Positions 12,581-19,692 of a stretch of 44,822 nt of DNA are shown one piece after another (positions within the stretch are counted from its first letter, which is position 1; every line of letters begins with the position of its first letter). A program made the translations under genes and the position numbers. Source of the stretch: Mesorhizobium plurifarium (GTDB lineage Bacteria; Pseudomonadota; Alphaproteobacteria; Rhizobiales; Rhizobiaceae). The stretch covers positions 366,780-411,601 of the forward strand of contig CCNB01000006.1 in NCBI GenBank assembly GCA_000824785.1, written 5' to 3'. A model generated the notes under the pieces. The model was not told where the DNA came from and did no database searches. It worked only from the letters and a program-made list of their open reading frames with translations.

Positions 12581-12675
12581 ATCGAAACCTTCTTTGCGTC
12601 CAGATGCGCTTCGATATCGCCAGGGCTCAGCACCTCATAGCCCAAAATGTGGCACGATGATATGTTATCGAGAGT
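12577..12675 (-). pseudogene. Possible C-terminal remnant of a PIN-domain toxin
   Basis: The frame that ends in the ATGA overlap with the antitoxin reads, near its end, LGYEVLSPGDIEAHL and then a basic tail. This resembles the 'G-I-x-V-L-S/T-P-x-E-F-L-x-x-L' end of PIN-family toxins. The frame upstream of about 12675 has no PIN acidic motifs and runs into the region before the MFS gene. A stop overlapping the start of the next gene is typical of a genuine operon partner, so I read this as the tail of a deleted toxin. The match is short, and chance is possible. Confidence 0.4.
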
Positions 12676-12811
12676 TGCACAACTTCTGCGGTCGCACAAA
12701 CGTGACAGCAATTTAATGCGACATCCGGCCGAGGCGTGATAACCGCCCGGTCGCACCGGTTCGCCCCCAAGCCGGTGCCAGAATCGCGAAGACAAATCAG
12801 GGCGTTTCCCC

Positions 12812-14233
12812 TTGAACCGCATCATCCCGCTTATCCTGGCGGTCGCACTTTTCATGGAGAACATGGATTCGACCGTGATCGCGACGTCGCTGCCGGCGAT
12901 CGCGGTCTACATCCACACCAGCCCGATCGCGCTGAAACTGGCGCTGACCGCTTATCTGGTGTCGCTGGCGATCTTCATTCCGATCAGCGGCTGGATGGCG
13001 GACAGGTTCGGCGCCAAGACCGTGTTCCGCGCCGCGATCGGCGTCTTCATCGCCGGCTCCGTCGCCTGCGCCTTTTCCAATTCGCTGCCGGCTTTCGTGG
13101 TATCGCGCTTCCTGCAAGGCATAGGCGGCGCGATGATGACACCGGTCGGACGCCTGGTGCTGGTGCGCGCCACGCCGAAGAACGAACTGGTCGCGGCGAT
13201 GTCCTGGCTGACCGTGCCGGCGCTGGTCGGACCGCTGGTGGGCCCGCCGATCGGCGGCTTCATCACCACCTATTTCACCTGGCATTGGATCTTTCTCATC
13301 AATGTGCCGATCGGCCTGATCGGCATGTGGCTTGCCACCCGCTATCTGCCGGAGACGGAGCCCGCCCAGACCCCACCGCTCGATTTCCCCGGCTTCGTGC
13401 TTTCGGGGCTTGCTGCCTCCGGCGTCGTTTTCGGCCTTTCCGTCGTCAGCCTGCCGGCGCTGCCGCCGATGGCCGGCTTCATCACGGTGGCGGTCGGGGT
13501 GATCTCCGGCGTGCTTTATTTGCTCCATGCCCGCCGCGCCAAGAACCCGTTGCTGGCGCTGGAGCTGTTCCGCAACCAGGTCTTCCGGTCCTCGGTGCTC
13601 GGCGGCTCGCTGTTTCGCGTCGGCATCGGCGCGGTGCCCTTCCTTCTGCCGCTGATGTTCCAGATCGGCTTCGGACTGACGCCGTTCCAGTCGGGCATGA
13701 TCACCTTCGTCTCGGCGATCGGCGCCATCGGCATGAAGTTCGTCACGGCACTGCTGTTCCGGCTTGCCGGCTTCCGGCGCGTGCTGATCTGGGGCTCGCT
13801 GGTGGCGGCCGCATCGATCGCCATCTACGGCCTGTTCACGCCGCAGACGCCCTACGCGCTGATGCTGGCGATCCTTCTGGTCGGCGGCTTCATCCGCTCG
13901 ATGTTCTTCACCGGCGTCAATGCCCTCTCCTATGCCGAGATCACGCCCGCCGACACCAGCAAGGCGACGCCGATCACCGCGGTTTTCCAGCAATTGTCGA
14001 TCGCAATGGGCGTGGCGCTGGCCGGCGGCATCCTCGAAGTGTCGACCTCTATCCATGGCGGGCCGCTGACCTTGCGGGATTTCCACATCGCCTTCTTCAT
14101 CGTGGCAGCCGTCTCGGCGGCAGCCTCGATCACCTTCATGCGGCTTGGGCCGGAGGCCGGCAATGCCGTCTCGGGCCATGGCCGGTTGACCGCGCCGAAG
14201 ACGCTGGAAACGGTTGGGACGGCGGGGAAGTGA
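12812..14233 (+). CDS. DHA2-family (EmrB/QacA-type) MFS efflux transporter
   Basis: A 473-residue major facilitator with about 14 membrane helices, the DHA2 layout used by multidrug exporters. Signatures: FMENMDSTVIATSLPAIA in helix 1 (the DHA2 'D-x-T-I-V-x-x-A-L-P' motif), motif A as GWMADRFGAKTVF after helix 2, and the antiporter motif C as VGPLVGPPIGGF in helix 5. The frame begins at a TTG at 12812, immediately before the first helix, in the usual place for relatives starting MNR/MSR-x-IP; a CAGGG run upstream may be the ribosome site. No EmrA-type adaptor lies nearby, so it probably works alone in the inner membrane. The substrate is unknown. Confidence 0.88.
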   Translation: MNRIIPLILAVALFMENMDSTVIATSLPAIAVYIHTSPIALKLALTAYLVSLAIFIPISGWMADRFGAKTVFRAAIGVFIAGSVACAFSNSLPAFVVSRFLQGIGGAMMTPVGRLVLVRATPKNELVAAMSWLTVPALVGPLVGPPIGGFITTYFTWHWIFLINVPIGLIGMWLATRYLPETEPAQTPPLDFPGFVLSGLAASGVVFGLSVVSLPALPPMAGFITVAVGVISGVLYLLHARRAKNPLLALELFRNQVFRSSVLGGSLFRVGIGAVPFLLPLMFQIGFGLTPFQSGMITFVSAIGAIGMKFVTALLFRLAGFRRVLIWGSLVAAASIAIYGLFTPQTPYALMLAILLVGGFIRSMFFTGVNALSYAEITPADTSKATPITAVFQQLSIAMGVALAGGILEVSTSIHGGPLTLRDFHIAFFIVAAVSAAASITFMRLGPEAGNAVSGHGRLTAPKTLETVGTAGK

Positions 14234-14241
14234 GCACGCCT

Positions 14242-14264
14242 TCCTTCTCCCCTTGTAGAGAAGG
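14242..14264. repeat. Short family-B hairpin fragment
   Basis: CCTTCTCC and a diverged GAGAAGG around CCTTGTA recall the hairpin part of the family-B repeat. It lies between the convergent MFS and rlmE genes and may help end both transcripts. Confidence 0.5.
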
Positions 14265-14266
14265 CG

Positions 14267-14962
14267 TTAGCCTTTGAACTCCTTCGCCAGCAGGTAAAGC
14301 TCCACCGATTCGTCGCGCGAGGCCGGCGGCTTCACATGATGGACCGAGCGGAAGTTCTGCTTCAGCAGTGACAAGAGCTCGTTCTCAGCGCCGCCCTGGA
14401 ATGTCTTGGCAAGAAAATGCCCGCCGGGCTTCAGGACATGCAGCGCGAATTCGGCCGCCACTTCGCACAGATGCATGGTGCGCAAGTGGTCGGTGCGGCG
14501 GTGCCCTGTCGTGGGCGCCGCCATGTCGGACAGCACAACGTCCGGCTGTCCGCCAAGCGCTTCGGTCAGTTTCTGCGGCGCGTCGGGGTCGAGGAAATCC
14601 ATCTGCAGGATGACGGCACCCGGCACCGCATCCATCTCGAGATAGTCGATGCCGACAACGTGCGGATTCTCAGCGCTCGACTTGGTCCGCGCGGCCGCCA
14701 CCTGGCACCAGCCGCCGGGCGCCGCGCCCAGGTCGATGACCTTCATGCCGGGCTTCAGGAGATGATGCTTGTCGTCGATCTCGATCAGCTTGTAGGCGGC
14801 GCGGGAGCGGTAGCCGTCGGCCTTGGAGCGCTGCACATAAGGATCGTTCATGTGGCGCTCGAGCCAACGGCGCGAGGATTCCTTCAGGCCGCTCTTCTTC
14901 TTGATCCTGGTCTTGAGGACGCGAATGCTTCCCGGGCCCGGCTTTTCGGGTTTCTTGCTCAT
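14267..14962 (-). CDS. rlmE: 23S rRNA (uridine2552-2'-O)-methyltransferase
   Basis: RlmE (FtsJ/RrmJ) methylates the 2'-OH of U2552 in the A loop of 23S rRNA late in 50S assembly, using S-adenosylmethionine. The K-D-K-E tetrad is visible as Lys58 (AAYKL), Asp146 (LSDMAAP), Lys186 (LAKTFQGG) and Glu221 (VELYLL), with spacing equal or nearly equal to E. coli. The SAM-binding loop is [11 protein letters not shown] at about 75-85. The 231 residues include an extra basic N-terminus of about 25 residues. The ATG at 14962 overlaps the ppx/gppA stop (TGATG), so the two genes are translationally coupled; a GTG one codon upstream is less likely. Confidence 0.95.
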   Translation of the reverse strand: MSKKPEKPGPGSIRVLKTRIKKKSGLKESSRRWLERHMNDPYVQRSKADGYRSRAAYKLIEIDDKHHLLKPGMKVIDLGAAPGGWCQVAAARTKSSAENPHVVGIDYLEMDAVPGAVILQMDFLDPDAPQKLTEALGGQPDVVLSDMAAPTTGHRRTDHLRTMHLCEVAAEFALHVLKPGGHFLAKTFQGGAENELLSLLKQNFRSVHHVKPPASRDESVELYLLAKEFKG

Positions 14963-16341
14963 CACCGGCCACGCCCCTCACTGCGCCAGACGCCGTCATC
15001 GGCCATCAGCTCGCTCAAAATCCCCTCGCGCAGGCCGCGGTCGGCGACGCGCAGCCGCTCCGACGGCCAGACACCGCGGATCGCTTCCAGGATCGCGCAG
15101 CCGGCGAGCACGAGGTCTGCGCGGTCGGCGCCGATGCAGGGGTTGGCGCAACGCTGCTGGAAATCCCAGCCGATCAGCCGCTCTATCATGCGGTCGACGC
15201 TGTCGCGGTCCATCCACAGGCCGTCGACGCGGCGGCGGTCATAGCGATCGAGATCGAGATGCACGCCGGCGAGCGTCGTCACCGTGCCGGACGTGCCGAG
15301 CAGATGGAAGTTGGGGCTGGCCAGCACATGCGCGAGCCGGTCGCGGCCGTCGAAGGCCTTCAGCCGCATGGCCACATCGTCGACCATGGCGGCAAAGGTC
15401 TCGCGCGTGACAGTGCGGCCGCCGAAGCGCTCGGCGAGCGAGACGACGCCGACGGGCAGCGACGTCCAGGAGACGATATGGTTGGCGAGCCGCGGCGAAC
15501 GCCGTCCGGTCAGGTCGATCAGCGCGATTTCCGACGAGCCGCCGCCGATGTCGAACAGCACTACGCCCTGCGTGTCGCGCTCGACCAGCGAGCCGCAGCC
15601 GGAAACGGCAAGGCGAGCCTCGGTCTGGCGGTCGATGATCTCGAGCTTCAGCCCGGCCTCGCGCTCGACGCGATCCAAAAACTCGACACCGTTGGCGGCC
15701 GAGCGGCAGGCCTCGGTGGCGATCAGCCTGGCTTTCCTGATCTTGCGGTTGCGCAGCTTCTCGCCGCAGATCTTCAGCGCCTCGACCGCGCGGTCCATCG
15801 CGGCCTGGCTGAGCCGGCCGCTGGCGGTCAGCCCCTCGCCCAGCCTGACGATGCGCGAGAAAGCGTCGATGACGCGAAACTGGCCGTGACGGCCAGGCAC
15901 CGCGACCAGCAACCGGCAATTGTTGGTGCCGAGGTCGAGCGCGGCAAAGACAGGCAATTCCGGTCGCGGCGGACGCTGCGGGGCCGCCAGCCTTGGCTCG
16001 ACCGGGGACGGCGCGCTCCGAGGCTGGCTTGCCGCCGTGGCGGCAGCCGCCAACTGCGGCACGACGCCGTTCTCGTCGCGCGCGAACACCTTGCGGCCGC
16101 GCTTGCGCTTGCGGCGCTTGCGCGTCTTGCCTTTCGGCTGATCGCCATGCTGGTCGGCCTGACTTGCGCCGGTCTGTCGCTGGCCCGGATGCTTGGGGCC
16201 GGCATGTCTGGGATCGGCATGTCTTTGGTGCGCGCCCGCGTGGCGGCTGAATCGCGCCGGCTGCGGGCCCGCCGACTGCGTCGGCGATGCCCCGGACATA
16301 CCCACTGCCGACGCGCCCGCGCCGGTATCGTGGTCTTCCAC
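14962..16341 (-). CDS. Ppx/GppA-family phosphatase with a basic N-terminal extension
   Basis: Exopolyphosphatase / guanosine pentaphosphate phosphohydrolase family, sugar-kinase/Hsp70 fold. The catalytic core begins at about residue 130 with [15 protein letters not shown] (phosphate 1 motif) and continues with [15 protein letters not shown] (phosphate 2). It lacks the long C-terminal HD domain of E. coli Ppx, so it belongs to the short alphaproteobacterial type, which may act on polyphosphate or pppGpp. The first 130 residues are low-complexity: His-rich (33-52), then a Lys/Arg block (70-84), then Ala/Pro-rich. Translation begins at GTG 16341; a later start nearer residue 130 is possible, but no good internal start and ribosome site stand out. 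Coupled to rlmE. Confidence 0.88.
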   Translation of the reverse strand: MEDHDTGAGASAVGMSGASPTQSAGPQPARFSRHAGAHQRHADPRHAGPKHPGQRQTGASQADQHGDQPKGKTRKRRKRKRGRKVFARDENGVVPQLAAAATAASQPRSAPSPVEPRLAAPQRPPRPELPVFAALDLGTNNCRLLVAVPGRHGQFRVIDAFSRIVRLGEGLTASGRLSQAAMDRAVEALKICGEKLRNRKIRKARLIATEACRSAANGVEFLDRVEREAGLKLEIIDRQTEARLAVSGCGSLVERDTQGVVLFDIGGGSSEIALIDLTGRRSPRLANHIVSWTSLPVGVVSLAERFGGRTVTRETFAAMVDDVAMRLKAFDGRDRLAHVLASPNFHLLGTSGTVTTLAGVHLDLDRYDRRRVDGLWMDRDSVDRMIERLIGWDFQQRCANPCIGADRADLVLAGCAILEAIRGVWPSERLRVADRGLREGILSELMADDGVWRSEGRGR

Positions 16342-16605
16342 TTCAGTTCCTTCCGGCGCCGCGCGAACCGGGAACGGACGCAGCAGGCACCTCGATTTGT
16401 TTCAAGTTGGCGCCAGAGTAGCAGCGCCATTCGCAATCACCAAGAGCGCGAGGCCGAATTTCGCCAACCTCACATTTGCCGAGATCACGTTGGGGCAATG
16501 TCTTGCCGGTTGAATAGCCGGTTTCAATCAGGCATGTCTCAAATGCGGGTTCGAAGGGGTTGGGCAACATCAAATCAGTGAGCTGCAGCGCATGATGACG
16601 ACGCC

Positions 16606-17538
16606 ATGAATTGGAGGCGCTATTTCTGGCCGGTCATAGGCATCGCGGCCGTGGCGTTCTCACTGTGGCTGCTCATCCACGAACTGCGCGGCATTTCGCT
16701 CGACGATGTCTGGGCCGGCATCGCCGCCATCCCGGCGCGCGATTGGGTGCTCGCGGCGCTGAGCTCGGTCGTCGCCTATGCCTCGCTCGCCGGCTACGAC
16801 CACATAGCGCTGCTGCATATCGGCAAAAAAGTATCGTGGCTGTTCGTCACGCTGTGCTCCTTCACCACTTACGCGGTGTCGCACAATATCGGCGGTTCGG
16901 TGTTTTCCGGCGCGGTGATCCGCTATCGCGCCTATGCCACGCGAGGATTGACCGGCCAGGAGATCGGGGTGCTGGTGGCGATCTGCTGGTTCACCTTCAT
17001 CCTGTCCAGCGTTTTCCTCGGTGGCCTCGTTCTATTGTTCGAACCGCAGATCATCGATCGCTTCACCGGCGCGCCGCATCATGGCGCCGCCTTTGCCGCG
17101 GGGCTCGCCATGCTCATCCTCGTCGGCGCGTATGCCTTCGGCAGTTGGCTTGGGCTGAGACCTTTGAAAATAGGCAGCTTCGAGCTCCACTACCCGGCGC
17201 TGCCGATCGTGGCGCGACAGTTGCTGATCGGACCGGTCGAGCTGTTGGGCGCCGCCGCGATCATCTACTTTGCCCTGCCGGATGCCGGCAATCCCGGCTA
17301 TTTCGTCGTGCTCGGCGTGTTCATGGTATCGTTCTCGATCGGGCTGCTGTCGCATGCGCCGGGCGCGCTCGGCGTGTTCGAGGTCGTCTTCCTCACCGGC
17401 CTTTCCGACATGGATCCGGTCGGCGTGCTTGCAGCACTTCTGGTGTTCCGCCTGTTCTATCTCATCATTCCGCTGCTGATCGGCCTTAGCGTGGTGCTCT
17501 ATTTCGAGCATTCGCAGTACAGCAAAGGCGAAAGCTGA
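16606..17538 (+). CDS. YbhN/UPF0104-type membrane protein (LPG-synthase TM domain)
   Basis: A 310-residue inner-membrane protein with about eight helices, matching the flippase half of MprF-type lysylphosphatidylglycerol synthases (PF03706) without the soluble transferase half. SHNIGGSVFSGAVIRYRAY is the characteristic conserved segment (about 91-109). SHAPGALGVFEVVFL (about 248-262) is the second signature. Stand-alone members such as YbhN are thought to move or influence lipids; the substrate here is unknown. The first helix begins at residue 8, supporting the ATG. It is divergent from ppx/gppA with a 264-base spacer and is followed by the convergent tRNA-Gln gene. Confidence 0.87.
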   Translation: MNWRRYFWPVIGIAAVAFSLWLLIHELRGISLDDVWAGIAAIPARDWVLAALSSVVAYASLAGYDHIALLHIGKKVSWLFVTLCSFTTYAVSHNIGGSVFSGAVIRYRAYATRGLTGQEIGVLVAICWFTFILSSVFLGGLVLLFEPQIIDRFTGAPHHGAAFAAGLAMLILVGAYAFGSWLGLRPLKIGSFELHYPALPIVARQLLIGPVELLGAAAIIYFALPDAGNPGYFVVLGVFMVSFSIGLLSHAPGALGVFEVVFLTGLSDMDPVGVLAALLVFRLFYLIIPLLIGLSVVLYFEHSQYSKGES

Positions 17539-17684
17539 AGCCTTCCGCGCGCCCGGCCGAACGGCCAACGCATATCGCCCAAAAAGTGCCGAGCCGTTTG
17601 GGAGAACGTGGTGAGGGTAGGACAGCGTCGGCACGCATTCCCATAATGAGTAACCGATGTGCCCGGAACGGACCTGAAGAAAAC

Positions 17685-17758
17685 TGGCTGGGGAACCTGG
17701 ATTCGAACCAGGACTAACGGAGTCAGAGTCCGTGGGTCTACCGTTAACCTATTCCCCA
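17685..17758 (-). tRNA. tRNA-Gln (anticodon CUG)
   Basis: A complete 74-nucleotide cloverleaf with encoded CCA. The acceptor stem TGGGGAA pairs with TTCCCCA, and the discriminator base is G. The anticodon stem ACGGA/TCCGT closes the loop CTCTGAC, giving anticodon CTG, which reads the glutamine codon CAG. The T arm carries GGTTCGAATCC. A good promoter lies about 55 bases upstream. Confidence 0.96.
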
Positions 17759-17812
17759 GCAGGCGCGTCTGGCATCGCGCTAGCCAAGCGGCTCATGTGC
17801 CGCGAGCGCTGC

Positions 17813-17840
17813 CTTGTAGCCGCCATCGAAAAATAGTCAA
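17813..17840 (-). promoter_or_regulatory. Promoter of tRNA-Gln
   Basis: On the minus strand, TTGACT (17840-17835) and TACAAG (17818-17813) are 16 bases apart, close to the sigma-70 consensus and to rhizobial housekeeping promoters that begin CTTGAC. Transcription would start about 50 bases before the tRNA 5' end. Confidence 0.6.
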
Positions 17841-17922
17841 GCCCGCAACTGAGTTCAATCGCGGCCTTTTTTGAAACCTTTGTCCAAGACATGCCGCCCC
17901 GGCGCATGGGGCCTTCAACCGC

Positions 17923-18129
17923 TTACTTTGAGCCTTTCACGGTCAAGTGCCGATGCCGTTCGAAGATCGCCAGCTTGTGCCCATATGTCATCCGCACCTC
18001 GGATCGGCACCCTTCGCATCTGAAGGTTTTGATGCTCTTGACCCAGGAGCCCTTCCTGACGATCGTCCTGGAGCAGCGTTGACATTGGAACATCAAGTTC
18101 TTGTCATGCAGGTCATTTGACAGGGGCAT
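17923..18129 (-). CDS. Small zinc-ribbon protein of unknown function
   Basis: A 68-residue protein with two CxxC knuckles, CQRC (about 16-19) and CEGC (about 38-41), separated by 18 residues. This is a zinc-ribbon or rubredoxin-like arrangement with a basic linker (TIVRKGSWVKSIKTF). The C-terminal tail RMTYGHKLAIFERH is amphipathic. Two adjacent ATGs exist. I chose the second (18129) because an AGGAGG run ends only 1 base before the first and 4 bases before the second. It might bind nucleic acid or be a partner-binding adaptor; nothing in the sequence decides this. It stands alone, upstream of the tRNA-Gln gene on the same strand. Confidence 0.75.
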   Translation of the reverse strand: MPLSNDLHDKNLMFQCQRCSRTIVRKGSWVKSIKTFRCEGCRSEVRMTYGHKLAIFERHRHLTVKGSK

Positions 18130-18400
18130 CATCCCTCCTGGGCCGAGAGGGTTGTGCCGACATGCCCCTCGCCCGCAAGGCTATATCAAACGCTGCAGCA
18201 CAGAACCGTGACAGAAGTCACATGCAGAGGTTGCACCCATCACCAACGTTCCTGCCTGGCCAATTCCTTATTGTTGGCCCGAATATATTAGCAATCAACG
18301 ATATATTAACAGTTACCATGCAGCCTGTTCAAATCGGGAGATTCCCGATCGACGATCCGGCACGCAGTGCCGAGACGCTCGACCGATGCGGAGCAAACGC

Positions 18401-18634
18401 ATGAGTGTCGAAACAGCATTGGCGCAGATATTGCGCATGATCCATCGTCGCGCCCTGAATTTGGCGACAATGCCGGACGATGAAAGAGATCCATACTACG
18501 ACAGCATCCGCCGGTCATGTTGCGGAGCAGCCGAGCATATCGGGCAGTCTCCCGACAATGCGGCCATCACGGCAAACAGCATGGTCGAGTTTACCCGGGC
18601 AATGGTCGGCATCATCGAGGCGGGGCGCGGGTAA
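18401..18634 (+). CDS. Small hypothetical protein, 77 residues
   Basis: I do not recognise a family. It appears mainly alpha-helical (VETALAQILRMIHRRALNLA), has an acidic middle (PDDERDPYYD), two adjacent Cys, and a hydrophobic helix near its end, with no signal peptide. The ATG at 18401 follows a GGAG ribosome site at a 7-base spacing; an in-frame ATG 15 bases upstream lacks one. An AT-rich segment about 100 bases upstream (18280-18308) has two near-identical CGA(A)TATATTA repeats 19 bases apart that may belong to its promoter or an operator. It lies in a gene-poor stretch with other small genes. Confidence 0.6.
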   Translation: MSVETALAQILRMIHRRALNLATMPDDERDPYYDSIRRSCCGAAEHIGQSPDNAAITANSMVEFTRAMVGIIEAGRG

Positions 18635-18769
18635 GCCGCAAACGTCGGCACGTTTGCGACGAACTCGGGAGGTGCCGAGACGCGCGGCGGCTACGGCGCG
18701 TTAGCCGAAGCTCGCAAGGCGATGATTGCCACGGGCGCATCGGCGTCAGGCTTCCGAGTCATCGCTATC

Positions 18770-18943
18770 TCAGATCGCGCCCCGAGTGTTCGACGACAAA
18801 TGTTTCGCTATCGGCATTACCGGCCAGCAAATATCCAATTGATTGTCGAACGACAGCCCGTTTCGCATCCGCTTTGGATTGCCGGCATCCTGCGCATATT
18901 TCAAGGCCGCGCCCATTCGGTTCAACGCCTTCATTATCGACAT
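18770..18943 (-). CDS. Candidate small helical protein, possibly decayed
   Basis: A 57-residue frame beginning MSIMKALNRMGAALKYAQDA, an amphipathic helix, and containing the segment LSFDNQLDICWP. This recalls short rhizobial proteins with a basic helix and an 'L-P-x-E-I-Q-K-D-I-G-W-P' end motif, related in style to DUF1127-type peptides. If so, the K and G of DIGWP have changed, which would fit decay. An AGGGA run lies about 9 bases before the ATG. The resemblance is from memory and short, so this is tentative. Confidence 0.35.
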   Translation of the reverse strand: MSIMKALNRMGAALKYAQDAGNPKRMRNGLSFDNQLDICWPVMPIAKHLSSNTRGAI

Positions 18944-19010
18944 AGACTTCATCCCTGGTTCGCCAAGCCTTGATGGAGACAAGCCCCGCCGCCCTCACGA
19001 TGGTAGTCTA

Positions 19011-19049
19011 AATGATCGATCATTGTTTCCGTCGGATTGCACGGAAACA
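19011..19049. promoter_or_regulatory. Perfect palindrome plus adjacent hairpin
   Basis: AATGATCGATCATT (19011-19024) is a perfect 14-base palindrome. It is followed directly by TGTTTCCGT (19024-19032) and ACGGAAACA (19041-19049), a perfect 9-base stem with an 8-base loop. The pair stands about 200 bases before the secreted-peptide gene. The core TCGATCATT recurs in the divergent spacer at 24315. It could be an operator pair; no regulator can be assigned. Confidence 0.45.
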
Positions 19050-19250
19050 TGCGGGCCGTAACCGGAACATTTGGCTCCGAAACATTTACGGGCAAATTTA
19101 TTCAGGGGCCCCCGCTCGAATTTGACGCGGCGCCAGCGCGCCGTTTCCATTTCGAAACAAAGACGCGGCTAAGCGCCATCAGACCGAAACGAATGCGCAT
19201 CAAAACCGTCAGCGACCGGCGTGACCGGAGTTTAAACAAAGGAAAACGAA

Positions 19251-19427
19251 ATGTCCAAGTTCCTTCGCAATGCAGTTCTTGCAATTGTTGCTGTCTCCGG
19301 CCTGGCCGGTTCGGCTTATGCCCAGCAAACGACCATCTATTCGTGCAGCAACCACGACGATTATTATAGTGTTTGCCTGGGCGCTAATAACGGCGGCCAT
19401 CATGATGGGCGCGGCGATCGTCGTTAA
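19251..19427 (+). CDS. Small secreted peptide, 58 residues
   Basis: A short gene with all the marks of a real one: an AAAGGA ribosome site 7 bases before the ATG, a textbook signal peptide (MSKFLRNAV, a hydrophobic core, cleavage likely after AYA at residue 24), a TAA stop, and a strong intrinsic terminator 13 bases after the stop. The predicted mature peptide of 34 residues begins QQTTIYSC and contains two Cys (32 and 42), which could form a disulfide, then an Asn/Gly/His/Asp/Arg-rich tail (NNGGHHDGRGDRR) that might bind metal. No family is recognised. It forms its own transcription unit, convergent with the LysR gene. Confidence 0.72.
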   Translation: MSKFLRNAVLAIVAVSGLAGSAYAQQTTIYSCSNHDDYYSVCLGANNGGHHDGRGDRR

Positions 19428-19440
19428 TCGGCAGGTCCGC

Positions 19441-19479
19441 AAAAAAGCCCCGCAGGCATTTCGCCGGCGGGGCTTTTTT
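19441..19479 (+). terminator. Intrinsic terminator of the secreted-peptide gene
   Basis: GCCCCGC pairs with GCGGGGC around a 13-base loop, flanked by AAAAAA on the left and TTTTTTG on the right. The A-tract and T-tract make it work in both directions, so it could also stop minus-strand transcription coming from the LysR gene. Confidence 0.85.
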
Positions 19480-19638
19480 GTTCGAAGCGGTGCCGCTCGC
19501 CCAGGCCAACCCCTCAGTCAGCATCGGAACCTCAGCGTGGACGCCGAGCTGGATATTTCAATCGGCAAGTGGGTTGGCCCGGATTGCCAGGTGACGCCGC
19601 ATTGGCCAAAGCAGGCATCTAAATCAGCAACCAGCAGA

Positions 19639-19658
19639 GTGCGCCTCATGAGGCGCAC
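19639..19658. repeat. Perfect 20-base palindrome downstream of the LysR gene
   Basis: GTGCGCCT and AGGCGCAC surround CATG, itself palindromic, so all 20 bases are self-complementary. It lies 35 bases beyond the LysR stop codon. With no T-tract it is not a classic terminator; it may protect the mRNA 3' end or bind a protein. The surrounding 200 bases (19480-19692) show no gene I can support. Confidence 0.6.
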
Positions 19659-19692
19659 GACTTCCCCCGCGCTACCGAATGATATGTCCGGC

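Larger units (their letters stand above)
18635..19250. other. 616-base gene-poor stretch
   Basis: No confident gene. It holds one candidate small minus-strand gene (18770-18943), a perfect palindrome followed by a hairpin (19011-19049), and the likely promoter and leader of the secreted peptide at 19251. A further GTTTC...GAAAC dyad with a 6-base centre (from about 19143) lies about 110 bases before that gene. Base composition is less GC-rich than in the flanking operons, in keeping with an accessory insertion or a decaying region. Confidence 0.5.

Noticed and set aside
16343..16573. A 76-residue minus-strand frame ending just before the ppx/gppA start
   Set aside because: No ribosome site, no recognisable domain and a random-looking composition. 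Its closeness to ppx could be coincidence, so it is not listed as a gene.
17685..19690. A genomic island integrated at tRNA-Gln
   Set aside because: The gene-poor region lies on the 5' side of the tRNA, whereas integrases normally use the 3' end. I found no integrase gene and no second copy of the tRNA 3' end.
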